A DNA stretch of 64,000 nucleotides from NCBI GenBank assembly GCA_044224515.1, contig JBGAKH010000007.1:1-64000 (forward strand), written 5' to 3'. Each line of letters begins with the position of its first letter. Position 1 is the first letter of the stretch. Shown one piece after another: positions 35,097-45,240 of this stretch. A program made the position numbers and the translations under genes. This stretch comes from JBBATK01 sp044224515 (GTDB lineage: Bacteria; Bacteroidota; Ignavibacteria; Kapaibacteriales; NICIL-2). Below the pieces are notes generated by a model. That model saw nothing but the letters and a program-made list of their open reading frames with translations. It ran no database searches and was not told the origin of the DNA.

Positions 35097-38009
35097 ATGA
35101 AGACAGTTAAACTGCTGGCAGGCCTGTGTCTGCTCCTCATGATTTCCAGCCTTGCTACGGCATCCAAAGCAACGGACTACGTGGATGGAACCTTTATCAT
35201 CAAAATGCGTGAAAGCTCCTCGCAGTACCGTCAATGGTTGGCGAGTGGACGTAGCGGACAAATTGAGGATCTGAAAGCATTCGTTGGCTCGCATGTGACG
35301 GAAGCGTATCTCAGTGACGCGACGGTGCATCTTTTGGAACAACGCTACAACGCGAAAATGCACGCATTGTCGGTTGAGAGTCCAATCCTTGCTTTGCAAA
35401 GAATAGCCGTTGTGAAGGCTTCAAAGACAGCGAATCTCTCGCTCCTGGTTTCCAAGATTTCGAAGATGGATTTTGTGGAGTTCGCGGAACTCATGCCCGA
35501 GCGACACCTCTGTTCTGTGCCGAACGATACGCTCTTTAACGATGGTGGTATGTACTTCGTGAAGACGACAAAGGCTATGGACGCCTGGGATCTGGTTCCG
35601 CAAGACAAAACCGTTACCATTGCCATCGTCGATACCGGCGTGGAATACACACACGAAGACCTTGCGGATGAGATTTTCACGAACAGTGGAGAAAGCGGTA
35701 ACGACAGCCAAGGTCATGACAAGCGCACCAACGGTATTGATGATGATGGCAATGGCTTTGTTGATGACTGGCATGGCTGGGATTTCGCAGGTGCCTATGT
35801 TGGAGCTCCTCAAGACAATGATCCCGCACCCGGGTATATGCACGGTACACACTGTGCAGGAATTGCAGGTGCAGGCGTGAACAACAAAGTCGGAATTTCC
35901 GGTACGTGTAATCGCGCGCGCATCTTGCCGGTAAAAATCGGGACCGATAACGCTGCTTTGCTTCGCTCGTACGAAGGTATAGCCTATGCTGCCGGCATGG
36001 GAGCGCCGGTAATCAGCTGCAGCTGGGGTGGTGGCGCATCCTCACAAGCAGAACAGGAAGTGATCAATGCCGCCACAGCGCTGGGCTCTCTGATTGTTGT
36101 TGCCGGTGGCAATGACGGTATTGAAGAGACCTTTTACCCGGCCGGTTACAAGAATGTGCTCGCTGTTGCTGCTGTTGGAAAGAATGACGTCCGTGCATCC
36201 TTCTCGAACTACGGAACCTTTATCGGTGTCAGTGCACCGGGGGTACACATTTTGTCGACAGTGCCGGGCGGCATGTACTCTTACAGCGATGGTACATCCA
36301 TGGCTACTCCGGTCGTCGCCGGAGTTGCCGGTTTGGTTCACCTTAAGTATCCAAACTACACCCCTGCCCAGCTTGCGGCTGTCATTCGCGCAACCGCAGA
36401 CAATATCGATTCAAAGATTGGAAATAACGGACAAGCGTGGATGTACAAGCTCGGTGGAGGCCGTGTGAACGCATACAACGCACTTACTGTTTCAACCGCG
36501 CGTTTAGCGCAGTTGACCGATGTAAGCATCAGTGACGAAGATGGAGATAACGCTTATGATGCGGGAAACAAGGTTTTGATGGAGCTGCACATTCAAAATC
36601 TCCTTGCAACCTTGGGTACGGCGCGTGTGAAGCTGACATGCAATGCCAATTCTGCGTGGGTACAGTTAAGCGATACGCTGCAAACCATTGGAACAATGAT
36701 CCAATCGCAGGTCGCCACAACGCCGAAAAAATTCTCGTTCATTGTACCGGCATCATTGCCGGAGAATTCGACTCTCATTTTCGACGTGACCATTCTGGAT
36801 GATACAACCATCGTAGGACGCAGTTCATTCAACGTCTTTGTACGCCCGACCTATAGAACCTTACGCAACAACAACATTACCTTGACGGTGAATAGTCGAG
36901 GTAATTACGGCTACAATGACTATTCCTCAAACTTTCAAGGAGAGGGCATGCGTTACAAGGGTAGCTCCAGCTATCTCTTTGAAGGAGGATTGATGATAGG
37001 TCAATCGGCTTCGAAACTCTATGACGTCGTCCGCGGAAATCCTGCTTCAAACCAAGACAGTACTCTCGTTCTTCAAACTCCGGCGATTTTGTCCGTACCG
37101 GGAATCTTGGCTAATACTCAGTGCACGGCGGTTTACGAGACACGCAAGAAGACTTCCGGAGATCTTAATCTGCAAATCACGCAGAATGTTCTACAGAACC
37201 CGGGAAGCGGAAAAGAAGACTTCGTTATCAGCCACTATGACATCAAGAACAACGGCAGTACAGATATCAACAATCTCTACTGCGGTATCTACTGCGACTG
37301 GGACATCGATGCAAGTGGAAGAAACAACAGAGCAACCTATGATTCGACCTTGGGCTTCTATTATGTACAGGCAACAGGTAGCAGTAGCTTGCCTTGGGCA
37401 GGAATGCAACTTTTGAGTCAACAGAGGCTGAATGTCTACATGATGGACAACGATGGCGAAACGTCGGATAACATTGGCGTGTACGACAATTATACTGCCG
37501 ATGAAAAGTTTGAGACCATGTCCAGTGGTATCGCTCGTATCCAGAGCAACACCACAGACGCATCAGCTGTTATTGGTGCCGGACCCTTCAGCATCGCTGC
37601 CGGATCAACAACGCGCGTTACCTTCAGCATTTTGGCCGGTATGAGTCTTGAAGAATTGATTAGTGCTGCAAAAGAAGCCAAGAAGCAGGTGACGGACGTT
37701 CAGGACGAGGTCGGTGCAGCCAATGCTATGAATCTTCGAGTGCTTCCAAATCCCGTAAATGGCAATTCTGCGCAAATTCGCTATACTTTGCCCAAAGAAT
37801 CGGTCGTAAGCTGCGAGCTTTTGGACCTTTTTGGTAATACCGTGCAAATTCTTGCAAAAAATGAATTGCAAAATGCAGGATCGCATATATTTGCACTGAA
37901 TTCGATGGGCACGGGTGCAACGGGAACGGCAATTGGAAGGGGAACGTATTTCGTCCGCCTCACTACCCAATCTGGAATGTTCGTCGAACCTTGTATTGTT
38001 TTACCTTAA
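35097..38009 (+). CDS. Subtilisin-like S8 peptidase with T9SS sorting domain
   Basis: The protein has 970 residues with a signal peptide at about 1-23. The subtilase domain covers about 150-460, with the catalytic triad Asp179 (IVDTGVE), His249 (HGTHCAG) and Ser401 (DGTSMATP); Asn339 supplies the oxyanion hole. Residues about 470-860 are beta-rich, with an Asp/Asn-rich calcium-loop type region at about 480-495. The C-terminal 85 residues (from LRVLPNPVNG) form the sorting domain that directs export by the type IX system and ends with SGMFVEPCIVLP. It is likely a secreted or surface protease. The histone-like gene starts 15 bases later, which may be a shared transcript. Confidence 0.95.
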   Translation: MKTVKLLAGLCLLLMISSLATASKATDYVDGTFIIKMRESSSQYRQWLASGRSGQIEDLKAFVGSHVTEAYLSDATVHLLEQRYNAKMHALSVESPILALQRIAVVKASKTANLSLLVSKISKMDFVEFAELMPERHLCSVPNDTLFNDGGMYFVKTTKAMDAWDLVPQDKTVTIAIVDTGVEYTHEDLADEIFTNSGESGNDSQGHDKRTNGIDDDGNGFVDDWHGWDFAGAYVGAPQDNDPAPGYMHGTHCAGIAGAGVNNKVGISGTCNRARILPVKIGTDNAALLRSYEGIAYAAGMGAPVISCSWGGGASSQAEQEVINAATALGSLIVVAGGNDGIEETFYPAGYKNVLAVAAVGKNDVRASFSNYGTFIGVSAPGVHILSTVPGGMYSYSDGTSMATPVVAGVAGLVHLKYPNYTPAQLAAVIRATADNIDSKIGNNGQAWMYKLGGGRVNAYNALTVSTARLAQLTDVSISDEDGDNAYDAGNKVLMELHIQNLLATLGTARVKLTCNANSAWVQLSDTLQTIGTMIQSQVATTPKKFSFIVPASLPENSTLIFDVTILDDTTIVGRSSFNVFVRPTYRTLRNNNITLTVNSRGNYGYNDYSSNFQGEGMRYKGSSSYLFEGGLMIGQSASKLYDVVRGNPASNQDSTLVLQTPAILSVPGILANTQCTAVYETRKKTSGDLNLQITQNVLQNPGSGKEDFVISHYDIKNNGSTDINNLYCGIYCDWDIDASGRNNRATYDSTLGFYYVQATGSSSLPWAGMQLLSQQRLNVYMMDNDGETSDNIGVYDNYTADEKFETMSSGIARIQSNTTDASAVIGAGPFSIAAGSTTRVTFSILAGMSLEELISAAKEAKKQVTDVQDEVGAANAMNLRVLPNPVNGNSAQIRYTLPKESVVSCELLDLFGNTVQILAKNELQNAGSHIFALNSMGTGATGTAIGRGTYFVRLTTQSGMFVEPCIVLP

Positions 38010-38024
38010 TTAAGTGGAGTCTTC

Positions 38025-38210
38025 ATGTCACGTTTTGAGAGCTTGGTCAACCTCGTACAATCCTTCGAGGGCGACTTTACCAAGTTTTACGATAAGGGCA
38101 ACAAGGCAGCAGGTACCCGCGTGCGTAAGCACATGCAAGAGCTGCGGAAGGTATGCGCCGACATTCGTACGGAAGTACAGAATATGAAAGCCTCAGAAAC
38201 CGAGTCCTAA
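38025..38210 (+). CDS. Histone H1-like protein (Hc1 family)
   Basis: The protein has 61 residues, lysine/arginine-rich, with the conserved stretch FYDKGNKAAGTRVRKHMQEL at about residues 22-41. This is the Hc1-like N-terminal pattern shared by small Bacteroidota and Chlamydia chromatin proteins (PF07432). It should bind DNA without sequence preference and help compact the nucleoid. It lacks the long lysine-rich tail of Chlamydia Hc1. GTGGAG lies about nine bases before the start codon, and a terminator follows at 38236-38268. It starts 15 bases after the protease gene. Confidence 0.85.
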   Translation: MSRFESLVNLVQSFEGDFTKFYDKGNKAAGTRVRKHMQELRKVCADIRTEVQNMKASETES

Positions 38211-38235
38211 CTAAGGTTCTGACAAAAAATTGTTC

Positions 38236-38268
38236 AGCCTGCCCCGTTTACGAGGCAGGCTTTTTTAT
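38236..38268 (+). terminator. Intrinsic terminator
   Basis: AGCCTGCC (38236-38243) pairs with GGCAGGCT (38254-38261), with a 10-base loop, followed by TTTTTATTT. It ends the protease/histone-like transcript. Confidence 0.9.
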
Positions 38269-38386
38269 TTGCTAGGGCGCTACATGCAGTTTGTTGAGTT
38301 CCAACGTTCCGCCACTTCTCCACAAGCTCTTCTCCACAGCCTAATTCGCACTGTAGGTTTGATGCTCAAAACGCTATTTTTGGAGC

Positions 38387-39382
38387 ATGGACAGTTCGAT
38401 TGTTAAAATTTTCTCCAAGTCCTCACCGCAATCCTCCGCGGCTTTGTCGCTCATGGCCTGCATCATTCTCGCGGCAACGGGCATTGCGTTGGGATTGTCA
38501 CAAGACTCACTGGCCGTTAGAACGAACGGTATTGTCGCAGCCATCGATATTGTTAATTCCCTGGTCTTGGTCGCAGCCATCAACCGCAGCATTCGCTCTC
38601 CCGACTACATCTATAACTACGGATACGGAAAGTATGAGAGCCTAGCTCTGCTACTTAGTGCCACGCTCCTATTGATTACCTTCGGCTTTACTATACGCCA
38701 GTCCTGGGTGGACTACGTACACGGAGTAGTGACGCATAATTATGGCGCGTTGAGTGTCTACTCTGCCTTGTCTTTGGTCTTTGTCCGCTTCGTGTCACGC
38801 GTGCAATCACGTCGCGCAGAACGCTTCAACATGCCCATGCTGAACTACGATGCCGATGTGTGGCGAATCGATACTATGACGGAGTCAAGCGTTCTCGTTG
38901 GCTTGCTGTTGGGATGGGTGTTTTTTCATTTCCACCACACATCATATGCGAGAGCCTGCGACGCCGCCAGCGCTATTGGGGTACTCGTTCTTGCTTTGCG
39001 CATTCCGCTGAAGCACGGTAGAGACGCTATCAACCAATTGTTGGATCGAACCCTGCCTGATGAAGTACAATTCGATATCCTCGGAGTTGTGTCAGAGAAC
39101 ATTAGCTCGTTTTGCGAATTCAAATCGGTGCATACGAGACAATCCGGTAAGGACATGTTCGTGGAGATCGACGTGGTGATGCCCTTCGATTATACCTTTG
39201 AACAAGCGTACCCGGTTGAGAAAGCTATGCAAGATTCAATTCGAACTCGATACGAGAACGCCATCGTGAGGATTTACGCCGTGCCATGTCCACGAGATTG
39301 CATACGTGACGGACAATGCTACTGTCCCGTCAAACTCAGAAGAGAACGTGAGAGCCTCGAACCACCTTCTCGTGAACAGTAG
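38387..39382 (+). CDS. Cation diffusion facilitator (CDF) metal exporter
   Basis: The protein has 331 residues with six predicted membrane helices in the first 210. The CDF signature region appears as VRTNGIVAAIDIVNSLVLVAA (about residues 45-65), followed by YGYGKYES (about 77-84). One HxxxD-like metal pair is altered, with T-N-G where many members have His. The C-terminal cytoplasmic domain (about 225-320) holds several histidines and a late Cys pair (PCPRDCIRDGQCYCP) that could bind metal. It would export Zn2+, Mn2+ or Fe2+ in exchange for protons. The start is the ATG at 38387, about 100 bases before ruvB's predecessor gap ends. Metal specificity is not determined. Confidence 0.83.
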   Translation: MDSSIVKIFSKSSPQSSAALSLMACIILAATGIALGLSQDSLAVRTNGIVAAIDIVNSLVLVAAINRSIRSPDYIYNYGYGKYESLALLLSATLLLITFGFTIRQSWVDYVHGVVTHNYGALSVYSALSLVFVRFVSRVQSRRAERFNMPMLNYDADVWRIDTMTESSVLVGLLLGWVFFHFHHTSYARACDAASAIGVLVLALRIPLKHGRDAINQLLDRTLPDEVQFDILGVVSENISSFCEFKSVHTRQSGKDMFVEIDVVMPFDYTFEQAYPVEKAMQDSIRTRYENAIVRIYAVPCPRDCIRDGQCYCPVKLRRERESLEPPSREQ

Positions 39383-39452
39383 GTTTACCCGCCCAAGCGC
39401 TGAACCCTTGATGATATGAATTCTTTATCTCTGCATTGCTTGCCTTTACATT

Positions 39453-40484
39453 ATGCCTACAGCACAACGACAATCGGAGATCACCGATAACCAGCGTCGA
39501 GACGACGAAGTGGACCTGAGTCTACGTCCATCGCGTTTTGATGACTTTAACGGACAATCCAAAATCGTCGACAATCTCAAGATTTATATCAGCGCGGCAC
39601 GCAAGCGCGGCGAAGCATTGGATCACGTGCTGCTGACCGGTCCTCCGGGTCTCGGAAAAACGACTCTGAGCTACATCATTGCCAAAGAGATGGGATCGGA
39701 GATAAAAACAACTTCCGGGCCGGTACTCGAAAAGCCCGGAGATCTCGCCGGACTTCTCACGAATCTTAATGAAGGCGACATACTCTTTATCGATGAGATT
39801 CACCGACTTTCTCCGATCGTTGAAGAGTATTTGTACTCGGCAATGGAGGACTTCCGCCTTGACATCATGATCGATACGGGCCCGGCCGCTCGTTCCGTGC
39901 AGTTGTCAGTTCCTCGCTTTACCCTAATCGGCGCTACAACGCGGGCAGGATCCTTGACAGCACCCTTACGCTCGCGCTTCGGAGTGACGTGTCGTTTGGA
40001 TTATTATCAACCTCCTGAACTCTTTCATATCGTCATGCGTTCGGCTGAAATCCTGCAAGCTGAGATTGACGACGAAGGAGCAATCGAGATATCGCGTCGT
40101 TCTCGCGGAACACCACGTATTGCGAACCGACTGCTGCGTCGCACACGCGACTTTGCCGATGTGAAAGGCAATGGCGTCATAACGCGCGACATTGCGGTTA
40201 TGGCTCTGGCTGCGCTCGAGGTGGATGAATATGGTTTCGACGAGATGGATAAGCGTATTCTGATGAGCATCATCAAGAAGTTTGGCGGAGGTCCTGTTGG
40301 ACTGAGTTCGCTGGCAGTGAGCGTGGGCGAAGAAAGCGGTACGATCGAGGAAGTGTACGAGCCATACCTCATACAACAGGGTTTCTTACATCGCACACCG
40401 CGTGGACGTGAGGCAACGGAATTGGCGTACAAACACTTTAAGCTGCAACGCAGCACTTCATCACCAAACTTGTTCAACGACTAA
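39453..40484 (+). CDS. ruvB: Holliday junction branch-migration ATPase RuvB
   Basis: The protein has 343 residues, the usual family length. It carries Walker A GPPGLGKTT at residues 63-71, Walker B ILFIDEIHR at about 110-118, and sensor-1 IGATTRAG. The C-terminal winged helix is at about 270-335. It is the motor of the RuvAB complex that moves four-way DNA junctions in recombination and repair. ruvA and ruvC are not adjacent. The HAD phosphatase gene starts 41 bases later, and the CDF gene ends 70 bases before. Confidence 0.98.
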   Translation: MPTAQRQSEITDNQRRDDEVDLSLRPSRFDDFNGQSKIVDNLKIYISAARKRGEALDHVLLTGPPGLGKTTLSYIIAKEMGSEIKTTSGPVLEKPGDLAGLLTNLNEGDILFIDEIHRLSPIVEEYLYSAMEDFRLDIMIDTGPAARSVQLSVPRFTLIGATTRAGSLTAPLRSRFGVTCRLDYYQPPELFHIVMRSAEILQAEIDDEGAIEISRRSRGTPRIANRLLRRTRDFADVKGNGVITRDIAVMALAALEVDEYGFDEMDKRILMSIIKKFGGGPVGLSSLAVSVGEESGTIEEVYEPYLIQQGFLHRTPRGREATELAYKHFKLQRSTSSPNLFND

Positions 40485-40525
40485 ACATCGTTGGTTGTTT
40501 TTCTCTCGCAACCAGACACTCATCT

Positions 40526-41065
40526 ATGCCGGTACCGCCTCATACTGCACTCTTTTTCGATCGCGACGGAGTCATCAACACTCGTTTGATCGGCGAATAT
40601 GTGCGCACGAAAGAAGAGTTCGTTTTCCGACCGGAGTTTCTGGACCTCTTTGCGTGGAGCTTGAGTCTGCCATTTCAGCGTATCGTGATCACCAATCAAC
40701 AGGGAGTGGGTAAAGGGCTGATGTCTGAACATGACCTGGAACGTGTTCATACCTACATGCAAGAAGAATTGCTGAGTCGCTTTGGGAAGGCCTTCGATGC
40801 CATTTACTACTGCGCAGACTTAGCAGATTCCGGAAGTTCACGACGCAAGCCTGAGCCCGGTATGTTGTTGGAAGCTGCTCGCGAGCACTCGCTGGACCTC
40901 GTCGCATCGTGTATGATAGGTGATTCGGAGTCCGATGTCATTGCAGGTCGCCGTGCAGGAACCCGTACAATTCTTGTGGGCTCACACGCTGTTAGCGAGT
41001 GGGCGGATTACACTGTCGCCAACTTAACGGAAGCACAGGCAGTTTTGCGCAAGCTCTATGAATAG
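40526..41065 (+). CDS. HAD-IIIA phosphatase, GmhB-like
   Basis: The protein has 179 residues. HAD motif I is FFDRDGVINT at about 10-19. Motif II is VITNQQG at about 54-60. Motif III is KPEPGML, near 111-117, followed by motif IV MIGDSESDVIAG at about 131-142. The arrangement is that of D-glycero-D-manno-heptose 1,7-bisphosphate 7-phosphatase (GmhB), although histidinol-phosphatases share it. The usual four-Cys zinc loop between motifs II and III is not clear, leaving the substrate uncertain. It would feed lipopolysaccharide heptose synthesis if GmhB. It lies 41 bases after ruvB. Confidence 0.78.
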   Translation: MPVPPHTALFFDRDGVINTRLIGEYVRTKEEFVFRPEFLDLFAWSLSLPFQRIVITNQQGVGKGLMSEHDLERVHTYMQEELLSRFGKAFDAIYYCADLADSGSSRRKPEPGMLLEAAREHSLDLVASCMIGDSESDVIAGRRAGTRTILVGSHAVSEWADYTVANLTEAQAVLRKLYE

Positions 41066-41107
41066 TTCGTTGGACCGAGTTAGATGCTCGCGAGACAACC
41101 GGAGGAA

Positions 41108-42523
41108 CTACACTGAATCGTCGTTAGACTTCGAATTGCCTTCATTGGTACTTGAAGCCGTTTGACGCATCATGCGTAGAGTTGCACCACCAACCAGCAG
41201 TACAATGAGACCAATCGCTGACCACATCCACAGTGGGTTTGAGAGAAGGGGGAGACTTTTTGTTATGCTCGCGCTGCGCGCGCGCTCGGAACCTAGGCTT
41301 AGCTCCGGACTATCTTTCGGAACAATGTTTTCAAAGCTCGCGATATCATAGCTAGGCACTGATGCGTTTGGATTGGAATAGACTAACCACACTTCGCTAA
41401 TTCCCTCCGTAGGAAAACGTGCCGCAAGGCTTACACGTTCACATTCCGCATGTAGACCGGCCACGTGTATGGGCATGTTGTCTCCGTGTTCAATCTCAAT
41501 GAGCCAGTGGGCAGAGGAAGCGGCACTAAAGACTAATCGTCGTTCCAGATCTGAACGCAACATGCCGGTGTATTGGAGTGTCCGTGGACAATACGATCCA
41601 TGCGAAGTATGTACGGAGTCACCGATCGTGTATATCGAAACCGGACGACTATACTCGAAGGACTCTGAGATGTCGAGAGCTATGGCACTTAGCTGCATCG
41701 CCTGAGGGAAGTCGAGAATTACGTGCGTCATCCGATCTTTCGTACTCAGCTCAGACTTCCACGAGCCGGGCGTAATAGGCTCCGTCTGCGCACTGTCCAT
41801 GCTATAATCAAAGCAGCGAACGCTTTTCGGTAGGTCCATTGTCGCGTCGTTCAACCGCACTCGAAGCCACTTGAAGGTACAAGGCGGAAGGTGTATTGTG
41901 GTGTAGCTGTAACTTTCGTGCTCATCCGACACGGCAACGATTCGCTGAGAATCGATGACACTAAGCCACTGTTTGCGGTCATCACTTCCTTCGACACGAA
42001 CCAGACAATCAAAGTTCGTTTCGGGATACTCGAGCTCAATCATGTTTAATCGCTTTGCACCGGGATTTTCGAGCATAAAACTCTGCGCGTTGGCCTCGTG
42101 TCCGGCATTTACTATCTCAAGACTACGCTCGATTCCTTTCGTCCCGCCACGCGCATAGCGAATGATGTACGGGATCTCTATGCTGTCTCCCTTCGTACTT
42201 AGTGCCAGTATTCTAAGATCTGCTAAACTCGGCCTACACAATGCCTGAACCTGGGAAGGAAGGTGGATCGTATTCCACGCAGACCGTGGCAAAGTGATAC
42301 TTCGTTCAAAGCGAAAATCTCGATAGTTGCCACCAATTAACACGCTTGTCAACACGATGAATGATGCCAGGCGACAGAGTGCCATCCCCGGTCGAACTTT
42401 AGCTGACATCGAAGAACTATGATGACGACGGAATAAAGATGGATGATTCATGAAGCTCTTCTTTCGCCCTTCGGTGTTGAGTGAATGCGGAGCATTTTGA
42501 TCTTGTGTTTTGGTTGTTTGCAT
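41108..42523 (-). CDS. DUF3999 family protein
   Basis: The protein has 471 residues from 42523, with a basic N-terminus and a hydrophobic stretch at about 52-64 that serves as signal or anchor. Shorter starts are possible at 42451 and 42409. A second membrane helix lies near the C-terminus (about 437-456), followed by a basic tail. Beta-sandwich-like repeats fill the middle, with discoidin-like folding suggested by the spacing of WLSV/LRV strands. DUF3999 genes are known to sit next to DUF2339 genes, as here (190 bases downstream of one on the same strand). The function of this pair is not known; a role in envelope polysaccharide is a guess. Confidence 0.7.
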   Translation of the reverse strand: MQTTKTQDQNAPHSLNTEGRKKSFMNHPSLFRRHHSSSMSAKVRPGMALCRLASFIVLTSVLIGGNYRDFRFERSITLPRSAWNTIHLPSQVQALCRPSLADLRILALSTKGDSIEIPYIIRYARGGTKGIERSLEIVNAGHEANAQSFMLENPGAKRLNMIELEYPETNFDCLVRVEGSDDRKQWLSVIDSQRIVAVSDEHESYSYTTIHLPPCTFKWLRVRLNDATMDLPKSVRCFDYSMDSAQTEPITPGSWKSELSTKDRMTHVILDFPQAMQLSAIALDISESFEYSRPVSIYTIGDSVHTSHGSYCPRTLQYTGMLRSDLERRLVFSAASSAHWLIEIEHGDNMPIHVAGLHAECERVSLAARFPTEGISEVWLVYSNPNASVPSYDIASFENIVPKDSPELSLGSERARSASITKSLPLLSNPLWMWSAIGLIVLLVGGATLRMMRQTASSTNEGNSKSNDDSV

Positions 42524-42711
42524 AACGTGCCTAGTGAATATCTATTATCAAACTCAGCATTGATCATGTCTGAGACGCAGTTCGGCCTTCCTAGTCAGGG
42601 AGAGCCACGCCTGCGCAAATCCATTGTGCGATACTTCGATACTTATTCTGCCAATTGAACTGTTTGCAGAAACAAGCCGGTGGAGTTGTGCGCTTTGCGG
42701 TACCATGGCTT

Positions 42712-45240
42712 CTATGGCAGATTTTGAATCTGATTGTGTTCCTCGAGGCCCGCGTCGTCTCCAAAAATCAGCGATTTGTACTTGTTGTATAGGAACGAAA
42801 TCAACAGGAGGAGCAGACCGAGTCCCACAAACGCTATGGTCTTCGCTCCGGCACCCAAAGTACTGAGGTCAAACACAAAGAGCTTGAGGAGCGTGAAACC
42901 AAAAAGACTGATGGCCACAATTCGAGAGGCTTTGCGTTTCTTGACGATGCCATAGCTAATCAAGCAAAGACTATAGAGTCCCCAAAGTATACTGAGACTT
43001 GTGCGCTCCGCTTCTTGCACATGGAGTATTTGCATCCAATGCAGTAATTCATTGCTGATGATGCACACGACAACGATGTGCGCTAAGAACGATGCGATGA
43101 GCGCATGCGACGAACGCTGTGACTCTTTCAGGAAGCGAATGCTACTCCGGGTCAGTGCGAAGGCAAATGCAAAGCTGAGATAACGCCACAAACCCATTGT
43201 TGGGTGAAGTCGGGCAAAGTCAATGCCGATGACATTAGCGTCTGGTTGAAAAGCCTGTTCGTAACTGAGGCGCATGAGAAGATTCAGAACACCGAGGATG
43301 AAATAAAGGAGCGAGATGATATGGATCGAGAGCATCCACGAGCGGCCGGTAGGTGAGGCTGTGTTGCGAAGAGCAATCAGTCCACCAACGAGTACAAACA
43401 AGAAGAAAAGATTGCTCTGCTGCAAGGCAGCAAAGATGCCAACAACGGTGTCGTACTCATTGAGCTGCGCCGACATTTGATATTGCCAAACATTGAAGTA
43501 TTGGGAAATCTCTGTCGACATCGTAGCAAAGAGTTCGGAACTCGCCATCAATGTAACGCCAACGACGGTTAAGCCACGAAGACTTGGTTTTCGTTGTTTT
43601 TTTAATGTCGGATCCACGTTCTCCTTGTTCTCATTGCTCTTTATGAACAGATAGGCCCACAATCCCGTCGTTATTCCCACGAGGAGTAGACTGAAGAATT
43701 CACCGTTTGCAAACGGAGTCAAGACCTGATATCTGTACGGCGCGTAGTCGAAGTAGTCAAAAAAGTGCCGTGAATGATGACCGAGCTCGTCGAAGAAGTT
43801 GATCAATGCCAAGAAGGCAATAACACCGGATGCCGGCCGTGTCCAGTTTGTACCCTGACGTGATCCTATATAGAGCAACACAAGCGCCTCCATAGCCCAG
43901 CAAACCGCAATTGTGCTACCATGCAACTGTATAGGAATTGTGATGGTGATAAAGAAAATCACCAGAGCTCCGAGTACCTGAATTCCCGTGGCAGATAACT
44001 TCCCGCGACGGTATTGTAGCATTAAAACCCCAAAATGCAATAGAGCATTGCAGGCTGTGTATAGTCCGCTGAGTTCTCGCACGTTGCTTTCCTGCACTAC
44101 ACTATACCCGGCAAGAAAGCCCGCCAATGCGTTCGCCGTGATCATATAAAAAGAAGTGCTTTCAGATTTCGTTTTGTTATGTCGGCTGATGCCGAAGGCA
44201 GCAGCATAAAAAGAAATCCACGTTGCAAGAATGAACAGATAGGATGAAACGATGTGTTGATCCGTGTTGTCTGATAGTGTGTGCCAGCTAAAAAAGCTGA
44301 GCCAACTGAGTCCAAGTGCCATGCCCACGAGAAGCACCCAGGCCCGTTTCCAACCCAGAAAGAGAATGCCAACGTTGATCAGCGCGATATAGCTAAAGAG
44401 GATCTCAACACGCCCACTTCCGTCACTCAAAAGAAAGGGAACCGCATACGCACCCACCAATCCTATCAGAGCTATGATCTGTCGGTTGTATTGCATCGAA
44501 GCCACTACCGTGTAGAGTGTAAACAGCGCCATCAAGGCGAAGGCAGCAGCTTGGGGTATGAGCGAGTAAAAGCTATATGCAGCATAGCTGATGAAGTACA
44601 TGCCCGCCATGGCACCGCTCACCAGTACGGCACTATAGTCGGGATAGCGTTGTTTGAGACGTGTTCCTACGGCAAACAAAGCGGCGCTCAGGACGTATCC
44701 TAAAACAATGCGCGTTAGTGCCGAGATCATATCATGATCTATGGCATACTTAGCGCCGATGCCAATTCCCAGGACTGTTATCACGATACCGACTTTGTTA
44801 AGCAGGTTTTCTCCGATGAACTTTTCAAGGTTGGCTGCGGCTGCAAAACGTGGAGCCGTCGATGCAAATCCCGGAACGGTCTTGGCGGTAGAGCTTGAAC
44901 TCGTTGAGCCGGATTGGGGCTTTGGCTGGGAAACGCTTGCGTGTTCCACAGTAGCGGAAACGATGGCGTCAAATGTTGATGACGCAGGCGCTGCGACCAT
45001 TGGTTCAGACTCCGATGCCGGATTCGGACGCTCCGGCATACGGGTATCTAGTGCAGGAGATTGGGGAGCTAATACGCTCGAACTTGTGCTCTTTGATAGT
45101 TGATGGTCCGCCAAGAGTTTGCGGATTTCTGTCTGAAGCAACCGAAGTTCTTCACGGTCTTGCTCCTGGCGTTCGCTTAGCATCTTGAGTCGATCCAACA
45201 GAGTCACGAGATGCTCATTCAACTGGTCGTTGCTAGCCAT
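42712..45240 (-). CDS. DUF2339 polytopic membrane protein
   Basis: The protein has 842 residues from the ATG at 45240, preceded by AAGGGGAAA. An N-terminal coiled coil occupies about residues 5-40, and a Ser/Pro-rich linker about 45-120. About 25 membrane helices follow from residue 130. The first part of the membrane region has the FIGENLLNKVGI and GYVLSAALF stretches typical of DUF2339. The family is an uncharacterised inner-membrane protein; it is known to travel with DUF3999 proteins. The pair is probably one transcript and one complex. It is divergent from mutS across a 350-base spacer. Confidence 0.85.
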   Translation of the reverse strand: MASNDQLNEHLVTLLDRLKMLSERQEQDREELRLLQTEIRKLLADHQLSKSTSSSVLAPQSPALDTRMPERPNPASESEPMVAAPASSTFDAIVSATVEHASVSQPKPQSGSTSSSSTAKTVPGFASTAPRFAAAANLEKFIGENLLNKVGIVITVLGIGIGAKYAIDHDMISALTRIVLGYVLSAALFAVGTRLKQRYPDYSAVLVSGAMAGMYFISYAAYSFYSLIPQAAAFALMALFTLYTVVASMQYNRQIIALIGLVGAYAVPFLLSDGSGRVEILFSYIALINVGILFLGWKRAWVLLVGMALGLSWLSFFSWHTLSDNTDQHIVSSYLFILATWISFYAAAFGISRHNKTKSESTSFYMITANALAGFLAGYSVVQESNVRELSGLYTACNALLHFGVLMLQYRRGKLSATGIQVLGALVIFFITITIPIQLHGSTIAVCWAMEALVLLYIGSRQGTNWTRPASGVIAFLALINFFDELGHHSRHFFDYFDYAPYRYQVLTPFANGEFFSLLLVGITTGLWAYLFIKSNENKENVDPTLKKQRKPSLRGLTVVGVTLMASSELFATMSTEISQYFNVWQYQMSAQLNEYDTVVGIFAALQQSNLFFLFVLVGGLIALRNTASPTGRSWMLSIHIISLLYFILGVLNLLMRLSYEQAFQPDANVIGIDFARLHPTMGLWRYLSFAFAFALTRSSIRFLKESQRSSHALIASFLAHIVVVCIISNELLHWMQILHVQEAERTSLSILWGLYSLCLISYGIVKKRKASRIVAISLFGFTLLKLFVFDLSTLGAGAKTIAFVGLGLLLLLISFLYNKYKSLIFGDDAGLEEHNQIQNLP

